Shown: positions 14,312-23,221, numbered from the stretch's first letter. The stretch: 64,000 nucleotides of DNA from Lentimicrobiaceae bacterium (GCA_023227965.1 JALOCA010000002.1:1-64000), one strand, 5' to 3'. Translations and numbers: made by a program. The notes: generated from the sequence alone by a model not told the origin.

Positions 14312-14647
14312 ATGGCATACGCTAAAATAGACCTATTCGACACTGAACTTCAAACTTGTGCAGAGCTGTATAAAGCGTTGGCACACCCGGCACGGCTGGC
14401 GATATTAAAGTACCTGGCAGAAACCCGGACTTGTATCAGCGGTGATATTTCGGATGAGTTGCCCCTAAGCCGGACAACGGTAAATCAGCATTTAGCAGAA
14501 CTTAAAAATGTCGGTTTGCTCATTTGGCATACCGAAGGAACCAAAACATTTTATTGTTTAAACCTTGAGAAAATTAAGGCTTTAAAAATAATGTCAGAGA
14601 AATTTATTAATGAAATCAATATTTCTGAAAATTGTAATTGTAAATAA
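14312..14647 (+). CDS. arsR: ArsR/SmtB family repressor, second copy
   Basis: A 111-residue winged-helix regulator (ALAHPARLAILKYL; recognition helix SRTTVNQHLAELKNVGLL). Candidate metal ligands are C16, C41 in TRTCISGD, and C108 and C110 in the tail SENCNCK, differing from the first ArsR of the island. The two may therefore sense different arsenic species or bind with different affinity. It begins 19 bases after the ABC ATPase gene and leads directly into arsC, so it is probably transcribed from the operator promoter at 11453-11496. Confidence 0.88.
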   Translation: MAYAKIDLFDTELQTCAELYKALAHPARLAILKYLAETRTCISGDISDELPLSRTTVNQHLAELKNVGLLIWHTEGTKTFYCLNLEKIKALKIMSEKFINEINISENCNCK

Positions 14648-14658
14648 AACTATTTAAG

Positions 14659-15072
14659 ATGAAAATCCTGATTTTATGTACCGGTAACTCCTGCCGCAGC
14701 CAGATGGCTGAAGGTTTTCTCCGTTCGTTGCACCCGGAATGGAAAATCTTTTCGGCGGGCACAAAACCCGAAAAGGAAGTCAATCCTTTGGCTGTAAAAG
14801 TAATGGAAGAGGCTGAAATAGATATAAGCCATCATCAACCAAAAAATATTCAGCAATTTATTGGCTATGATTTTGATTATGTGATTACCGTGTGTGATAA
14901 TGCCCGCGAAAGTTGCCCAATATTTACAGGGAAGGTTAAACATCGTCTGCATATCGGTTTTGAGGATCCTGCTGATGCCCGTGGCAATGAAGAAGAAAGG
15001 CTTGAAGTTTATCGTCGCATACGAAATGAGATAATGAATCAATTTGAAAATTTGAAAATAAAGAAGTTATGA
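14659..15072 (+). CDS. arsC: Arsenate reductase, thioredoxin-coupled, low-molecular-weight phosphatase fold
   Basis: A 137-residue ArsC that reduces arsenate to arsenite with thioredoxin. The catalytic loop is CTGNSCRSQMAEG with C7 and C12, and the redox pair C79 and C86 sits in VCDNARESCP, giving the intramolecular cascade of the S. aureus type. The tail QFENLKIKKL is coded by part of a repeat (15041-15059) that recurs inverted after the next gene, so the C-terminus was probably rewritten by insertion of that cassette. The stop codon overlaps the start of the next ORF (ATGA). Confidence 0.92.
   Translation: MKILILCTGNSCRSQMAEGFLRSLHPEWKIFSAGTKPEKEVNPLAVKVMEEAEIDISHHQPKNIQQFIGYDFDYVITVCDNARESCPIFTGKVKHRLHIGFEDPADARGNEEERLEVYRRIRNEIMNQFENLKIKKL
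15041..15059. repeat. 19-bp inverted repeat, left copy, inside the 3' end of arsC
   Basis: AATTTGAAAATTTGAAAAT is the exact reverse complement of 15439-15457. The two bracket the second four-helix-bundle gene. The left copy encodes part of the ArsC tail. Confidence 0.7.
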
Positions 15073-15419
15073 GAAATGATAGAGATAATTTAATTGTGAA
15101 GCTGTCGCTTGAATTTGCGCTTGATATCATTGACTTTTCCGAATTGCTGGAGGAAAACAAGAAGTTTGTAATTGCAAAACAACTTTTAAAGTCGGGAACG
15201 TCAATAGGTGCAAATATCCGGGAAGCACAAAATGCTGAAAGTAAAGCCGATTTTATACATAAAATGAAGATTGCTATAAAAGAAGCCGATGAAACGGAAT
15301 ATTGGCTAACACTCTGTGAAATGTCTAAAAATTATCCTAAAAATGAACAGTTAAAAATAAAACTTCAATCCATGATCAACATTCTTTCTAAAATAATCAG
15401 TTCATCGAAAGCTATTTGA
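15069..15419 (+). CDS. Four helix bundle protein, second copy
   Basis: A 116-residue homologue of the protein at 7638, with the same core SGTSIGANIREAQNAESKAD and KEADETEYWLTL. The N-terminus, C-terminus and flanking repeats differ, so it is a separate acquisition or an old duplicate. Its ATG overlaps the arsC stop codon (ATGA), giving translational coupling. A 19-bp inverted repeat brackets it. It sits between arsC and the arsenite exporter gene. Function is unknown; the position is more consistent with a mobile cassette than with a resistance step. Confidence 0.82.
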   Translation: MRNDRDNLIVKLSLEFALDIIDFSELLEENKKFVIAKQLLKSGTSIGANIREAQNAESKADFIHKMKIAIKEADETEYWLTLCEMSKNYPKNEQLKIKLQSMINILSKIISSSKAI

Positions 15420-15438
15420 GGCATTTTCAAATTAAACC

Positions 15439-15457
15439 ATTTTCAAATTTTCAAATT
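15439..15457. repeat. 19-bp inverted repeat, right copy
   Basis: ATTTTCAAATTTTCAAATT, the exact reverse complement of 15041-15059, in the spacer before the arsenite exporter gene. Confidence 0.7.
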
Positions 15458-15465
15458 ATAAAAAT

Positions 15466-16509
15466 ATGCCATCACAAAAAAAATTAAAGTTTCTTGATCG
15501 TTATTTAACGCTCTGGATTTTCCTGGCCATGTTTGTAGGGGTGATGTGGGGTTATCTCCATCCAGGAATTGCAAAGTTTTGGGATGCTTTCAGCTCCGGG
15601 ACCACCAACATTCCCATTGCCATCGGGCTCATCGTGATGATGTATCCGCCACTGGCAAAGGTGAAATATGAAGAATTAGGTAAAGTTTTCAAAGACTGGA
15701 AGATATTACTTCTTTCGCTGGTACAGAACTGGCTCATCGGTCCGGTGCTGATGTTTGGGCTGGCAATTCTGTTTCTTCAGGATTATCCTGATTATATGAT
15801 CGGACTGATTCTGATTGGCTTGGCACGATGTATCGCCATGGTGATTGTATGGAACGATCTTGCCAAAGGCGACACAGAATATGCTGCCGGGTTGGTAGCA
15901 TTCAACAGCATTTTCCAGGTGTTGTTTTTCTCGGTTTATGCTTGGGTGTTTATCACCATTTTGCCCGGAGTATTTGGGCTGAAAGGCATGGAAGTAAACA
16001 TCACCATCGGCCAGATTGCCAAAAGCGTTTTCATCTACCTTGGTATTCCTTTCCTTGCCGGCATCATTACCCGCTTTTCGCTTATCCGGCTGAAAAGCAA
16101 GGAGTGGTACCAAACACGCTTTATTCCAAAAATCAGTCCGCTCACGCTCATAGCTTTGCTGTTCACCATCCTGGTCATGTTTTCGCTCAAGGGCGAATAT
16201 ATTATACAATTACCATTAGATGTAGTCAGGATAGCCATTCCGCTGCTGATTTATTTTGTGGTGATGTTTTTGGTTTCCTTTTTTATGGGAAAGAAAATCG
16301 GAGCAGGTTACCCGAAAACGGCAACCATTTCGTTTACTGCCGCAAGCAATAATTTTGAATTAGCCATAGCTGTGGCTGTAGCCGTGTTTGGAATCAATTC
16401 CGGCGTTGCCTTTACGGCGGTAATCGGTCCGCTGGTGGAAGTGCCGGTGATGATAGGGCTGGTGAATGTGGCTTTGTACTTTAAAGGAAAACATTTTGCG
16501 AAAGCTTAA
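15466..16509 (+). CDS. arsB: ACR3-family arsenite efflux transporter
   Basis: A 347-residue, roughly ten-helix inner-membrane transporter of the ACR3 (BASS) family that expels As(III). The family signature [19 protein letters not shown] carries the conserved C122, equivalent to the essential Cys of characterised ACR3 proteins. A second conserved segment is [20 protein letters not shown]. Length is typical. It follows arsC (with the cassette between) and precedes a rhodanese-like gene by 11 bases, so it belongs to the same transcript. ACR3 is unrelated to the ArsB of E. coli; the symbol follows common annotation use. Confidence 0.93.
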   Translation: MPSQKKLKFLDRYLTLWIFLAMFVGVMWGYLHPGIAKFWDAFSSGTTNIPIAIGLIVMMYPPLAKVKYEELGKVFKDWKILLLSLVQNWLIGPVLMFGLAILFLQDYPDYMIGLILIGLARCIAMVIVWNDLAKGDTEYAAGLVAFNSIFQVLFFSVYAWVFITILPGVFGLKGMEVNITIGQIAKSVFIYLGIPFLAGIITRFSLIRLKSKEWYQTRFIPKISPLTLIALLFTILVMFSLKGEYIIQLPLDVVRIAIPLLIYFVVMFLVSFFMGKKIGAGYPKTATISFTAASNNFELAIAVAVAVFGINSGVAFTAVIGPLVEVPVMIGLVNVALYFKGKHFAKA

Positions 16510-16520
16510 ATTGTAATAGT

Positions 16521-16937
16521 ATGAACCAATGGTTTGAAAATAAAGGATTAAAAATCGGAGAAGTAGCTTTTCTATCTCCCCGCCAGGCAGCCGAAGCCAT
16601 TGAAAATGGCGCTGTTCTGGTTGACATACGGGAAGATTTTGAAATTGACATGAAAGCTTTTGCCGTGGAGCAGATTCTTTTTTGCGCAAACGGTAACCTG
16701 AAGTCGGATTTTCATTCTCTGCCTTTGGACAAACCGCTGATAATTGCCGATTCGGTAGGATTGCACAGCAAACCGGCGGCGCTTTTCCTTTTGGAAAACG
16801 GATTTACCGATGTGGCAGTGCTCAACGGCGGCATCGCCGACTGGGAACGCGACGGGATGCCCCTGCTTTCCGATACCAGTCAGCGGTTGAGCGGACAATG
16901 TATGTGCCAGTTGAAACCACGCGAAAAAAAGAAATAA
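16521..16937 (+). CDS. Rhodanese-fold protein lacking the catalytic cysteine
   Basis: A 138-residue rhodanese domain (VLVDIREDFE near residue 33, VAVLNGGIADWERDGMP near 98). The active-site loop reads IIADSVGLHS at 74-83, where active enzymes have a Cys and an Arg, so the nucleophile is replaced by D77. It should not transfer sulfane sulfur by the usual route. C55 and the C-terminal pair C127-C129 in GQCMCQ remain and could bind a metalloid. The gene sits between the arsenite exporter and ArsM genes. Either a regulatory/binding rhodanese or a decayed enzyme is possible. Confidence 0.75.
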   Translation: MNQWFENKGLKIGEVAFLSPRQAAEAIENGAVLVDIREDFEIDMKAFAVEQILFCANGNLKSDFHSLPLDKPLIIADSVGLHSKPAALFLLENGFTDVAVLNGGIADWERDGMPLLSDTSQRLSGQCMCQLKPREKKK

Positions 16938-16941
16938 CCCG

Positions 16942-17009
16942 ACCTTCCAGAGTCAGCCGAAGGCAGACCTGGAAGAGTCAAAAAAAATAAATAACCAACT
17001 CTGGAAGGT
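16942..17009. repeat. Inverted-repeat spacer element before arsM
   Basis: ACCTTCCAGAGT at 16942-16953 is matched by ACTCTGGAAGGT at 16998-17009, a perfect 12-bp inverted repeat. A partial copy (AGACCTGGAAGAGTC) lies between them and GGCGAACTTTACCAGGTC follows. The block resembles dispersed intergenic repeats of Bacteroidota and is not coding. It may act as a weak attenuator inside the operon. Confidence 0.55.
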
Positions 17010-17072
17010 TCGCTTCCGGCGAACTTTACCAGGTCAAAAACCAAATAATTAATAACCATTAACAAACAAATC

Positions 17073-17909
17073 ATGAAAACACCTGAAAAAATCAAAGAAA
17101 TCGTACAGGAAAAGTACGGACAAATTGCTAACCAGAGCAAAGCTCAAAATGAAACCTCCCTCTGCGGATGCGGCACCTCCTGCTTTGGCGTTGAATACTC
17201 TGTATTTAACGAAGACTACAAAAATCTGGAAGGCTACAACCCCGATGCCGACCTTGGCTTGGGCTGCGGATTACCTACCGAATTTGCCCTGATAAAAAAA
17301 GGCGATACGGTGATTGACCTTGGCTCGGGAGCCGGTAACGACTGCTTTGTTGCCCGTGCCATCACCGGCGAAACCGGAAAAGTTATCGGCATTGATTTTA
17401 CGGAAGAGATGATCAAAAAAGCCCGTGAAAATGCCGAAAAATTAGGTTTCAACAATGTGGAATTTCGCTATGGCGACATCGAGAAAATGCCCGTAACCGC
17501 CAATAAAGCCGATGTGATCGTAAGCAACTGCGTGCTGAATTTAGTTCCTGACAAGCAGAAAGCCTTTGCGGAAATTTACCGTGTACTCAAACCCGGCGGA
17601 CATTTCAGTATTTCCGATGTAGTGCTCAGGGGCGAACTTCCCGAAAAGCTGAAGGATTATGCCGTAATGTACGCCGGATGTGTTGCCGGTGCATTGCCGC
17701 AGGAAAACTACCTTGGCATCATTGCCACAACAGGCTTTAAGGAAGTAAAAGTCCAAAAAACCAAGGTTATTACCCTGCCCGACGAAATCCTGCTGCAATA
17801 TCTTGATAAACAAGAACTGGATGCTTACCGCAACAGCGAAAACGGCATTTTCAGCATCACCGTGTATGCCGAAAAACCGGGTTGCGGATGTGAAACGGGA
17901 CGTTGCTAA
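17073..17909 (+). CDS. arsM: Arsenite S-adenosylmethyltransferase
   Basis: A 278-residue methyltransferase that adds methyl groups from SAM to As(III). The SAM-binding motif VIDLGSGAGNDCFVA is at about 80-94. The conserved arsenite-binding cysteines are C65 (GLGCGLP), C153 (VSNCVLNLVPDK) and C203 (YAGCVAGALP), as in characterised ArsM. Extra Cys groups lie at both ends, SLCGCGTSCFG near 29-39 and PGCGCETGRC at the C-terminus. It is the last gene of the island. With the ArsF/ArsG-like genes it implies handling of organic arsenic and not only arsenite efflux. Confidence 0.93.
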   Translation: MKTPEKIKEIVQEKYGQIANQSKAQNETSLCGCGTSCFGVEYSVFNEDYKNLEGYNPDADLGLGCGLPTEFALIKKGDTVIDLGSGAGNDCFVARAITGETGKVIGIDFTEEMIKKARENAEKLGFNNVEFRYGDIEKMPVTANKADVIVSNCVLNLVPDKQKAFAEIYRVLKPGGHFSISDVVLRGELPEKLKDYAVMYAGCVAGALPQENYLGIIATTGFKEVKVQKTKVITLPDEILLQYLDKQELDAYRNSENGIFSITVYAEKPGCGCETGRC

Positions 17910-17982
17910 ATAATTTATTTAATTATAATTCAGTCAGCGATTTAAACTCTGACTGAATTATTCATCCTATTAATCTAATATT

Positions 17983-18180
17983 TTACCCTTTCTCACTGAT
18001 CTGACGAAGCAGTTTTTCGTTTAAAATCGTTATTTCGCGATTTTTAATTTCGAGGATTTTTTCATTATGAAATTCAGTAAGAATGCGACTGGCACTTTCC
18101 CGTGTAATACCGGTCAAATCTGCCAGATCTTGTCGCTAAATAGGTAATGTAAACGTGTTGGAGTTATAAATTTGGTTTTT
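17983..18180 (-). pseudogene. Decayed CRP/FNR-family regulator, C-terminal part with a nonsense codon
   Basis: On the minus strand the C-terminal helix-turn-helix of a CRP/FNR regulator is readable: RQDLADLTGITRESASRILT, then EFHNEKILEIKNREITILNE and a proper stop at 17983. Directly before RQD the frame has TAG where the family has Ser in LPISRQDLA (codons ACA TTA CCT ATT TAG CGA). Upstream the match fades by about 18180 and no cyclic-nucleotide-binding domain remains. It is therefore a dead remnant next to arsM. Bases 18180-18470 hold only degenerate sequence with no supported gene. Confidence 0.7.
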
Positions 18181-18473
18181 TATCACTTTGAGTGGGTAAC
18201 ATAGTAAGGATTGATTTTAGAGAAATTGGTATAAAGATGACTTCCAGGAACAGTCCGGAAAATTACCGAGGCATATCAACATCCATTATTGCCTGCTACT
18301 TAATCCAGGCTCTGATTATAAGATATTTAAGCATCCTTTTTGTTTAGTTATATATACTGGTTGTATGATTTTATAAATACAACAAAAACCATTATGGTAG
18401 TGGATATTCTGATGATTGAAATAGCATTCCTGTATCTTAGCTCTAAGGTTGCTGTATGATAGCTGTATGCTCC

Positions 18474-18517
18474 ATAAAAAAAGAAGTAGTTTCTTCATAT
18501 CGAAAAAGCTACTTCTT
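18474..18517 (-). terminator. Rho-independent terminator of the minus-strand gene at 18537
   Basis: AAGAAGTAG (18481-18489) pairs with CTACTTCTT (18509-18517). Read on the minus strand, the stem is followed by a run of seven T residues. It lies 20 bases past the stop of the gene. Confidence 0.6.
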
Positions 18518-18536
18518 TTTAAAAAGCATTTAACAA

Positions 18537-19100
18537 TTAAACTTCTTTTTCCTGTTCAGTAAGGTTACCCGGAATGTCAGATACACGAATAATGATTTTA
18601 TCTCCTTCCAATGAATCGTTTACAGCCGTTGCTGTATATCTCCACCAGATGCTGCCTTCCTGCAGAGTAGCAGAACCACTTTCTACCTGTGTACCATCGG
18701 CATTTTGAATGATTATGGTAACTTCTTTTACTTCAAAATCATCAACGGCACGAATCTGGATGTAACTGCCGGGCTGACCGATATAATGGCTCACGTCTAT
18801 CTCATCAATATGCGGAGCATTCATAAAATCGGCTACTGCTACATTATAGGCGGTTTCACCCTCTTTTGCAGAAGCTTCATAAGCTTCTTTGGTTGCCTCA
18901 TTTGCTATTGCATTTTTTGCATAAAGTACTGCTTCCTGAAAGTGTAAACGGTGCCGTTCCTGTGCTTCACTCCATTCGGTTGTTTTCTTTTTAGGGGCTT
19001 GAGCTACATACGTTTTTCCTCCACGATTACGGAATACAATCAGGTTGCCCAGCTTCCCGCTGAGCCCTGTTGTTACAATGTTGTTTCCTACTTTTGCCAT
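18537..19100 (-). CDS. Conserved Bacteroidota protein of unknown function
   Basis: A 187-residue protein without a signal peptide. The N-terminus GNNIVTTGLSGKLGNLIVFR followed by NRGGKTYVAQ is a motif I associate with uncharacterised Bacteroidota proteins in which a short basic start precedes a helical segment (about 45-90, Ala/Glu-rich) and a beta-rich C-terminal domain (about 100-180). No catalytic motif is visible. The gene begins 6 bases after the T9SS surface protein gene ends, and shares its terminator, so the two form a transcript. A role with that surface protein is inference only. Confidence 0.6.
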   Translation of the reverse strand: MAKVGNNIVTTGLSGKLGNLIVFRNRGGKTYVAQAPKKKTTEWSEAQERHRLHFQEAVLYAKNAIANEATKEAYEASAKEGETAYNVAVADFMNAPHIDEIDVSHYIGQPGSYIQIRAVDDFEVKEVTIIIQNADGTQVESGSATLQEGSIWWRYTATAVNDSLEGDKIIIRVSDIPGNLTEQEKEV

Positions 19101-19106
19101 AATTGT

Positions 19107-21374
19107 TTACTTTTTATAGATTATTTTCTTGCCGGCAATGGTTTTGTGGTTGCTAACTAATTGAATGAAATATATCCCGGAGGGGAGGTTCAGTGATTTC
19201 ATATTCATGCTTTGTGTGCTTTCATTCGTGACAGGGCCGGAATAGACAACCTTACCTAATGTATTCAGAATGTTTACGCTGCAGGGCTCATTGCCCGGGT
19301 TTTCAACAGTAAGAATGTCAGTTACGGGGTTGGGGTAGAAGCCACCGGATGAATTAACGGGTTCTTTCACACCTACCGTATTATTGATTTTGAAGGCAGG
19401 CGAAACAACCTGTTCCTGCTTGTTTCCGGCAGCATCCGTACAAACGATCCTTACATCGTACCAAACATCATTTCCCGCGTTTTCAATTCCTTCCAGTGAA
19501 GCCTCGTAATAGTCTCCAAATGCAGGCATTTGGAAATACTCGGGATATTTGGTGAGTTCGAGTTCTGTCCAATCATTCTGGTCGTACAGGCTGTAAGATA
19601 ATTCAACCGTGTTGCCTTCTTTATATGCGAAATGGGATGATCCTGGTATGAATTCAAAGTCTCCGGCAGCCAAACGTACAGTTCCTTCAGCGGCAGAGGT
19701 AAAGCGGTCTGTTACTTTACCGGATATGTTGCGGAATTGCAGCATCTGTAAAGTAGGGGGAGTTGCATCTTCTGCTTCTTTGTCAAATATCACCTGAGTA
19801 ATATTTTTACCGGCCAGGCCATCTACTTCAATATTGGAGTTGGTAAAAGTAGCCTCCAGAAGGCCGCTGTCGGGCAGGAAAAACTGCATAAAATCAATAT
19901 AACTCCCGGAGAAAACGACATTGCTGTTTTGTTTTATTTCGACATGGGTATTGAAAAAATCACTTTCCCTTGTTTCGCCATATCTTCCTTTGTATTGCGT
20001 CTTAATCCTTACCCCTCTAACAGCTGAGACAGCGATTGGCGTATTGTTTCCCTGTTTGATATCCAAATTATCTGTTGAGGTGAACGAGAATTGAGGATGA
20101 AAAGGCAAAAATTTAAGCCCGGTTTCCGTATTGTAAAACGCATCGCCTAAGAAATACTGACCAAAAGAGAGATTTCCGGAACCATAGATAACTTCATTAT
20201 CGTTTCCTGCCACGATGGCATTGCTGGTGATTAAAAAATCTTCTTCTCCACACTCGGGGTCTATTATTCCTCTATAATCTACCATGCTTGGAAAAACAAG
20301 CCAATCACTTGGATTTTCATCAAAAGGATTGTTTAGGTAAACTCTAAACCCTTCTTCGGGGTCTATCCCATTTCCTCCCATATTGGAAACCATCCAACCT
20401 CCTAAAAAACACCCTTCTTCCCAGACACTCAGGGTTGAAAACCCGGGATAAACGGCCCCTGCAGCTTCTCCCAACGGGCTTGGTTGAAACTTTTCCTGGA
20501 GGAATACCCAATCTTCGGGGTTGTTTTCCAAGTTAACAGATTCGGAAATTCCCGTCAATGTTTCATATTTGGTGAAATAATTGTCGCCTTCATATCCCAT
20601 TCCAAATATGGTTTGTATGATGGAGTAACGGTTACTTACATCCGAAATATAAAAATTCCACACCGGTTCTTCATCTTCCGAATACCTACCGCTCCAATAA
20701 TAGCTAAAATAGGCAGGAACAGAGTTGATAGGAGCAAAAAATAAGGAGCGGTCGGCCATTACCCCGGCGTTTCCTCCTGTAATAGTGCCTGTCCCGGGGT
20801 CATATATACCGGGTTCCAAAGGTTCTCCCGTTTCGTTATATATCGCGGTTGTGATGTGGTTGTCTGCTTCGGCCACATCGACCTCTATGGTGGTCTCTTC
20901 CTGGACATCCACAAGTTCTTTTATTACAATATGGCTTGTGCGGCTTGTGACCCCGCTGGTAAAATTAGCATAGATATCATAGCTGCCCGGTGGCACGTTT
21001 ATGGTAACCGGGTTGGCTCCCTCCCAGAAAGCGCCATTCATATAACCGGTTTCATCAAAAACATTTATTACCCAAGGGGCTTCATATTGATCTGGGTCGA
21101 AAACCAAATTAATGTTTAAAGTAACGTCATCTACACTTTCCTTACCAACGAGTGTATTATTCTGGCCGGGCAGGTGGTTGAGGGTATAAACTTTCCTGCC
21201 GTTTTCATCCAAAATTTTTGTGTAATCATTGGAGTTAAAATAGTGCTTGTACTTTACGGAAGAGCCAGGCATTACCTGTGAATTTTCTTCTATAATTGAC
21301 TGAGCGTTCAGTCCGCCATTGTTTGCCAGCAGAAAAACAATGACCATGAATTTCAAAAAATAAAAATATCTCAT
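19107..21374 (-). CDS. T9SS type A sorting-domain surface protein
   Basis: A 755-residue exported protein. Residues 1-24 are a signal peptide (RYFYFLKFMVIVFLLANNGG). The long middle part is beta-rich and has no catalytic motif I recognise, but includes a PEGA-like segment near 125-140 (PVTINVPPGSYDIYANFTSG). The last 75 residues form the type IX secretion domain, seen from GGFYPNPVTDILTVENPGN through SGIYFIQLVSN to the basic tail KKIIYKK. The protein should be exported through the outer membrane and fixed on the surface. It is divergent in function from the arsenic island and probably starts an operon with the small gene at 18537. Confidence 0.85.
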   Translation of the reverse strand: MRYFYFLKFMVIVFLLANNGGLNAQSIIEENSQVMPGSSVKYKHYFNSNDYTKILDENGRKVYTLNHLPGQNNTLVGKESVDDVTLNINLVFDPDQYEAPWVINVFDETGYMNGAFWEGANPVTINVPPGSYDIYANFTSGVTSRTSHIVIKELVDVQEETTIEVDVAEADNHITTAIYNETGEPLEPGIYDPGTGTITGGNAGVMADRSLFFAPINSVPAYFSYYWSGRYSEDEEPVWNFYISDVSNRYSIIQTIFGMGYEGDNYFTKYETLTGISESVNLENNPEDWVFLQEKFQPSPLGEAAGAVYPGFSTLSVWEEGCFLGGWMVSNMGGNGIDPEEGFRVYLNNPFDENPSDWLVFPSMVDYRGIIDPECGEEDFLITSNAIVAGNDNEVIYGSGNLSFGQYFLGDAFYNTETGLKFLPFHPQFSFTSTDNLDIKQGNNTPIAVSAVRGVRIKTQYKGRYGETRESDFFNTHVEIKQNSNVVFSGSYIDFMQFFLPDSGLLEATFTNSNIEVDGLAGKNITQVIFDKEAEDATPPTLQMLQFRNISGKVTDRFTSAAEGTVRLAAGDFEFIPGSSHFAYKEGNTVELSYSLYDQNDWTELELTKYPEYFQMPAFGDYYEASLEGIENAGNDVWYDVRIVCTDAAGNKQEQVVSPAFKINNTVGVKEPVNSSGGFYPNPVTDILTVENPGNEPCSVNILNTLGKVVYSGPVTNESTQSMNMKSLNLPSGIYFIQLVSNHKTIAGKKIIYKK

Positions 21375-21700
21375 AGTAGTTAAATTTAAATGTTCTGCAA
21401 GAATACCTCATGTGATAATATAAACAAAAAAAGCACCTACCTCAAATCTCCTTTTTGCAAGGGAAGACACTTACCTCAAATCTCCTTTTTAAAGATTTTG
21501 TTTTACAAATTACAGAAAAACAGATAATGAACTACCTCGCTGCAAGCAGAGGGATATCAAAAAGAAAATTTATTTTTCTAAACACACCAAGGTGCGGGGA
21601 ATAAACCCAAAGATCCCTCGGCAAAAGCCCGGGATCAGTTCGACTTTGTAATTCCAGTTCTCCGTCAGTCGACGGATCCTGAAATCACAGTCTCACTGAT
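21375..21700. repeat. Gap with short direct repeats
   Basis: No gene is supported. Two copies of ACCTCAAATCTCCTTTTT lie at about 21439 and 21472, 33 bases apart. Further on, 21580-21690 is unusually GC-rich for the window and contains small inverted motifs (CACACCAAGGTG; CAGTCGACGG) but no T run, so no terminator can be called with confidence. Confidence 0.4.
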
Positions 21701-23122
21701 TTAAAACAGGCTAAACCAATTGTATATATCTACACCTTTGGGTATGTTGAGCTTTTTTCTGATAAAATACTTCTTATTTTGCACAGATTTGAGTGTGATA
21801 AATTTGTATCTGGCAATCTCGTGAGAGGGCATTTTTAACTTCAGCAAGGCGCAGAATTCAATATCAGACTGAATGATTTTCGAATTTATCTTAAGTAGTT
21901 TTTGAGTGAAATCGGGAAATACTTCGTCAAAATAGGGCATGAATGCCAGGTTATTTTTTTTCAACATTTCCAGAAGTCTTGAATAATCCTCCCCGTTTTT
22001 GCTTTCAGGATTTTCCTTCAAATACTCTTGGCTGATTTTCTCCTGGCGGGTCAAATTCCAGTTTTTCCTGATAATGAAAAACATAAAGATTGCCATCAAC
22101 ACAAGAAAAAAAACAAGCGCATAGATATATTGGTTTTTTTGTGTCTTTCCATTTTCATTCAGTAAGTTATGCAGGGATTTATTTTGATTTTCAGAGATGT
22201 CCAGTTTCAGTGAATCCCGTTTTGTTTCGTATTCTTTAACCTTTTCGCGCTCATTCAACATCCTGTATGCTTGAATGATATTATCATACAATTCTAAAAT
22301 ATTCAGATGATTTTTGTATCCTTTAACTTTTTCGGCTTCTTTAAAATATAAAACGGCATTTTTGTAGTCCGCTTTTTCCGTGGAAATCCGCCCCAACACC
22401 AAAAAATTAGAAAATTGGATATCATTTATGCTGTTTCCTTTATCTTTTGAAACAGATAATTTAACGTAATATTCTGCCGAATCTATATTTTTCAGATCAA
22501 TAAAAACTCCGCTTCGGTTTGAATAGTCAATATACCGAAATTTTTCTTTCTCTTTTTCGTCCGTGAATTTTTCATACTCATGAGCGCTCAGTTTGAGATA
22601 TTTGAGTTGATTTTCATAATCCTTTTGAAAATAATAATAATTAGAAAATGATATGAAAAGATTTACCCTTGTAAGGATAGTTATAAAATCTTTATTTTCA
22701 ACCTTGTTGATAATATTTTTACCTTGTTTTAATTCCTCAAATGCTTTGACATAAAGTCCATTAAAGGCATAAGCGCTGAAAAGATATAGTTTTGCAGAAG
22801 TCTGATAAACAGGATTCTGGTAAGATTCCGCTTTTTGAAATAATAATTTTGCCGTAATCATTAATTTCTCAAAATTATTTTTCGATTCGTAATAAACACA
22901 TTGAGTCGAAATAGCACATAATTCTGCTTCCTTATTTTTTTCGTTTTGTGCTTCCTGCATGATGATTGCAGCCTTTTGAAAAGCCTCTTCGGGCCTTGTA
23001 AAGACTAATCTGTCGTTCTCATATGCTCTTTTCAGTAAATCTTTTTGGGCAGTGGTTTCCTGCGAGAAGAGCATTGCGGTTCCCAAAAAGAAGATTGCCA
23101 ATATTGCATAATACTTTATCAT
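21701..23122 (-). CDS. TPR sensor-regulator with TM helix and C-terminal HTH
   Basis: A 473-residue membrane-bound regulator of a type common in Bacteroidota. A signal peptide (residues 1-20) leads a periplasmic all-helical TPR region (about 25-320). A TM helix follows at 333-355 (YIYALVFFLVLMAIFMFFII), then a cytoplasmic part ending in a helix-turn-helix (about 410-470; LLKLKMPSHEIARYKFITLK), similar to LuxR-type DNA-binding domains. It could sense envelope signals and act directly on DNA. It is transcribed towards the T9SS surface protein gene, which is a plausible target, but this is inference. Confidence 0.75.
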   Translation of the reverse strand: MIKYYAILAIFFLGTAMLFSQETTAQKDLLKRAYENDRLVFTRPEEAFQKAAIIMQEAQNEKNKEAELCAISTQCVYYESKNNFEKLMITAKLLFQKAESYQNPVYQTSAKLYLFSAYAFNGLYVKAFEELKQGKNIINKVENKDFITILTRVNLFISFSNYYYFQKDYENQLKYLKLSAHEYEKFTDEKEKEKFRYIDYSNRSGVFIDLKNIDSAEYYVKLSVSKDKGNSINDIQFSNFLVLGRISTEKADYKNAVLYFKEAEKVKGYKNHLNILELYDNIIQAYRMLNEREKVKEYETKRDSLKLDISENQNKSLHNLLNENGKTQKNQYIYALVFFLVLMAIFMFFIIRKNWNLTRQEKISQEYLKENPESKNGEDYSRLLEMLKKNNLAFMPYFDEVFPDFTQKLLKINSKIIQSDIEFCALLKLKMPSHEIARYKFITLKSVQNKKYFIRKKLNIPKGVDIYNWFSLF

Positions 23123-23221
23123 AAAAACAAAATTAAGTTTTTTATCACCTAATCCTTTTTTAAAAACCGGTTTAGAGTCTGTTTTATGCTGCTCTTTTTG
23201 AGGTAGATTATTTTTAAACCC

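Noticed and set aside
7638..15419. Diversity-generating retroelement, because the four-helix-bundle proteins resemble Avd
   Set aside because: No reverse transcriptase gene and no template/variable repeat pair were found in the window.
15706..16352. ORFs of 167 and 174 codons overlapping the ACR3 gene
   Set aside because: Shadows of a confidently assigned transporter in other frames; no membrane pattern or motif.
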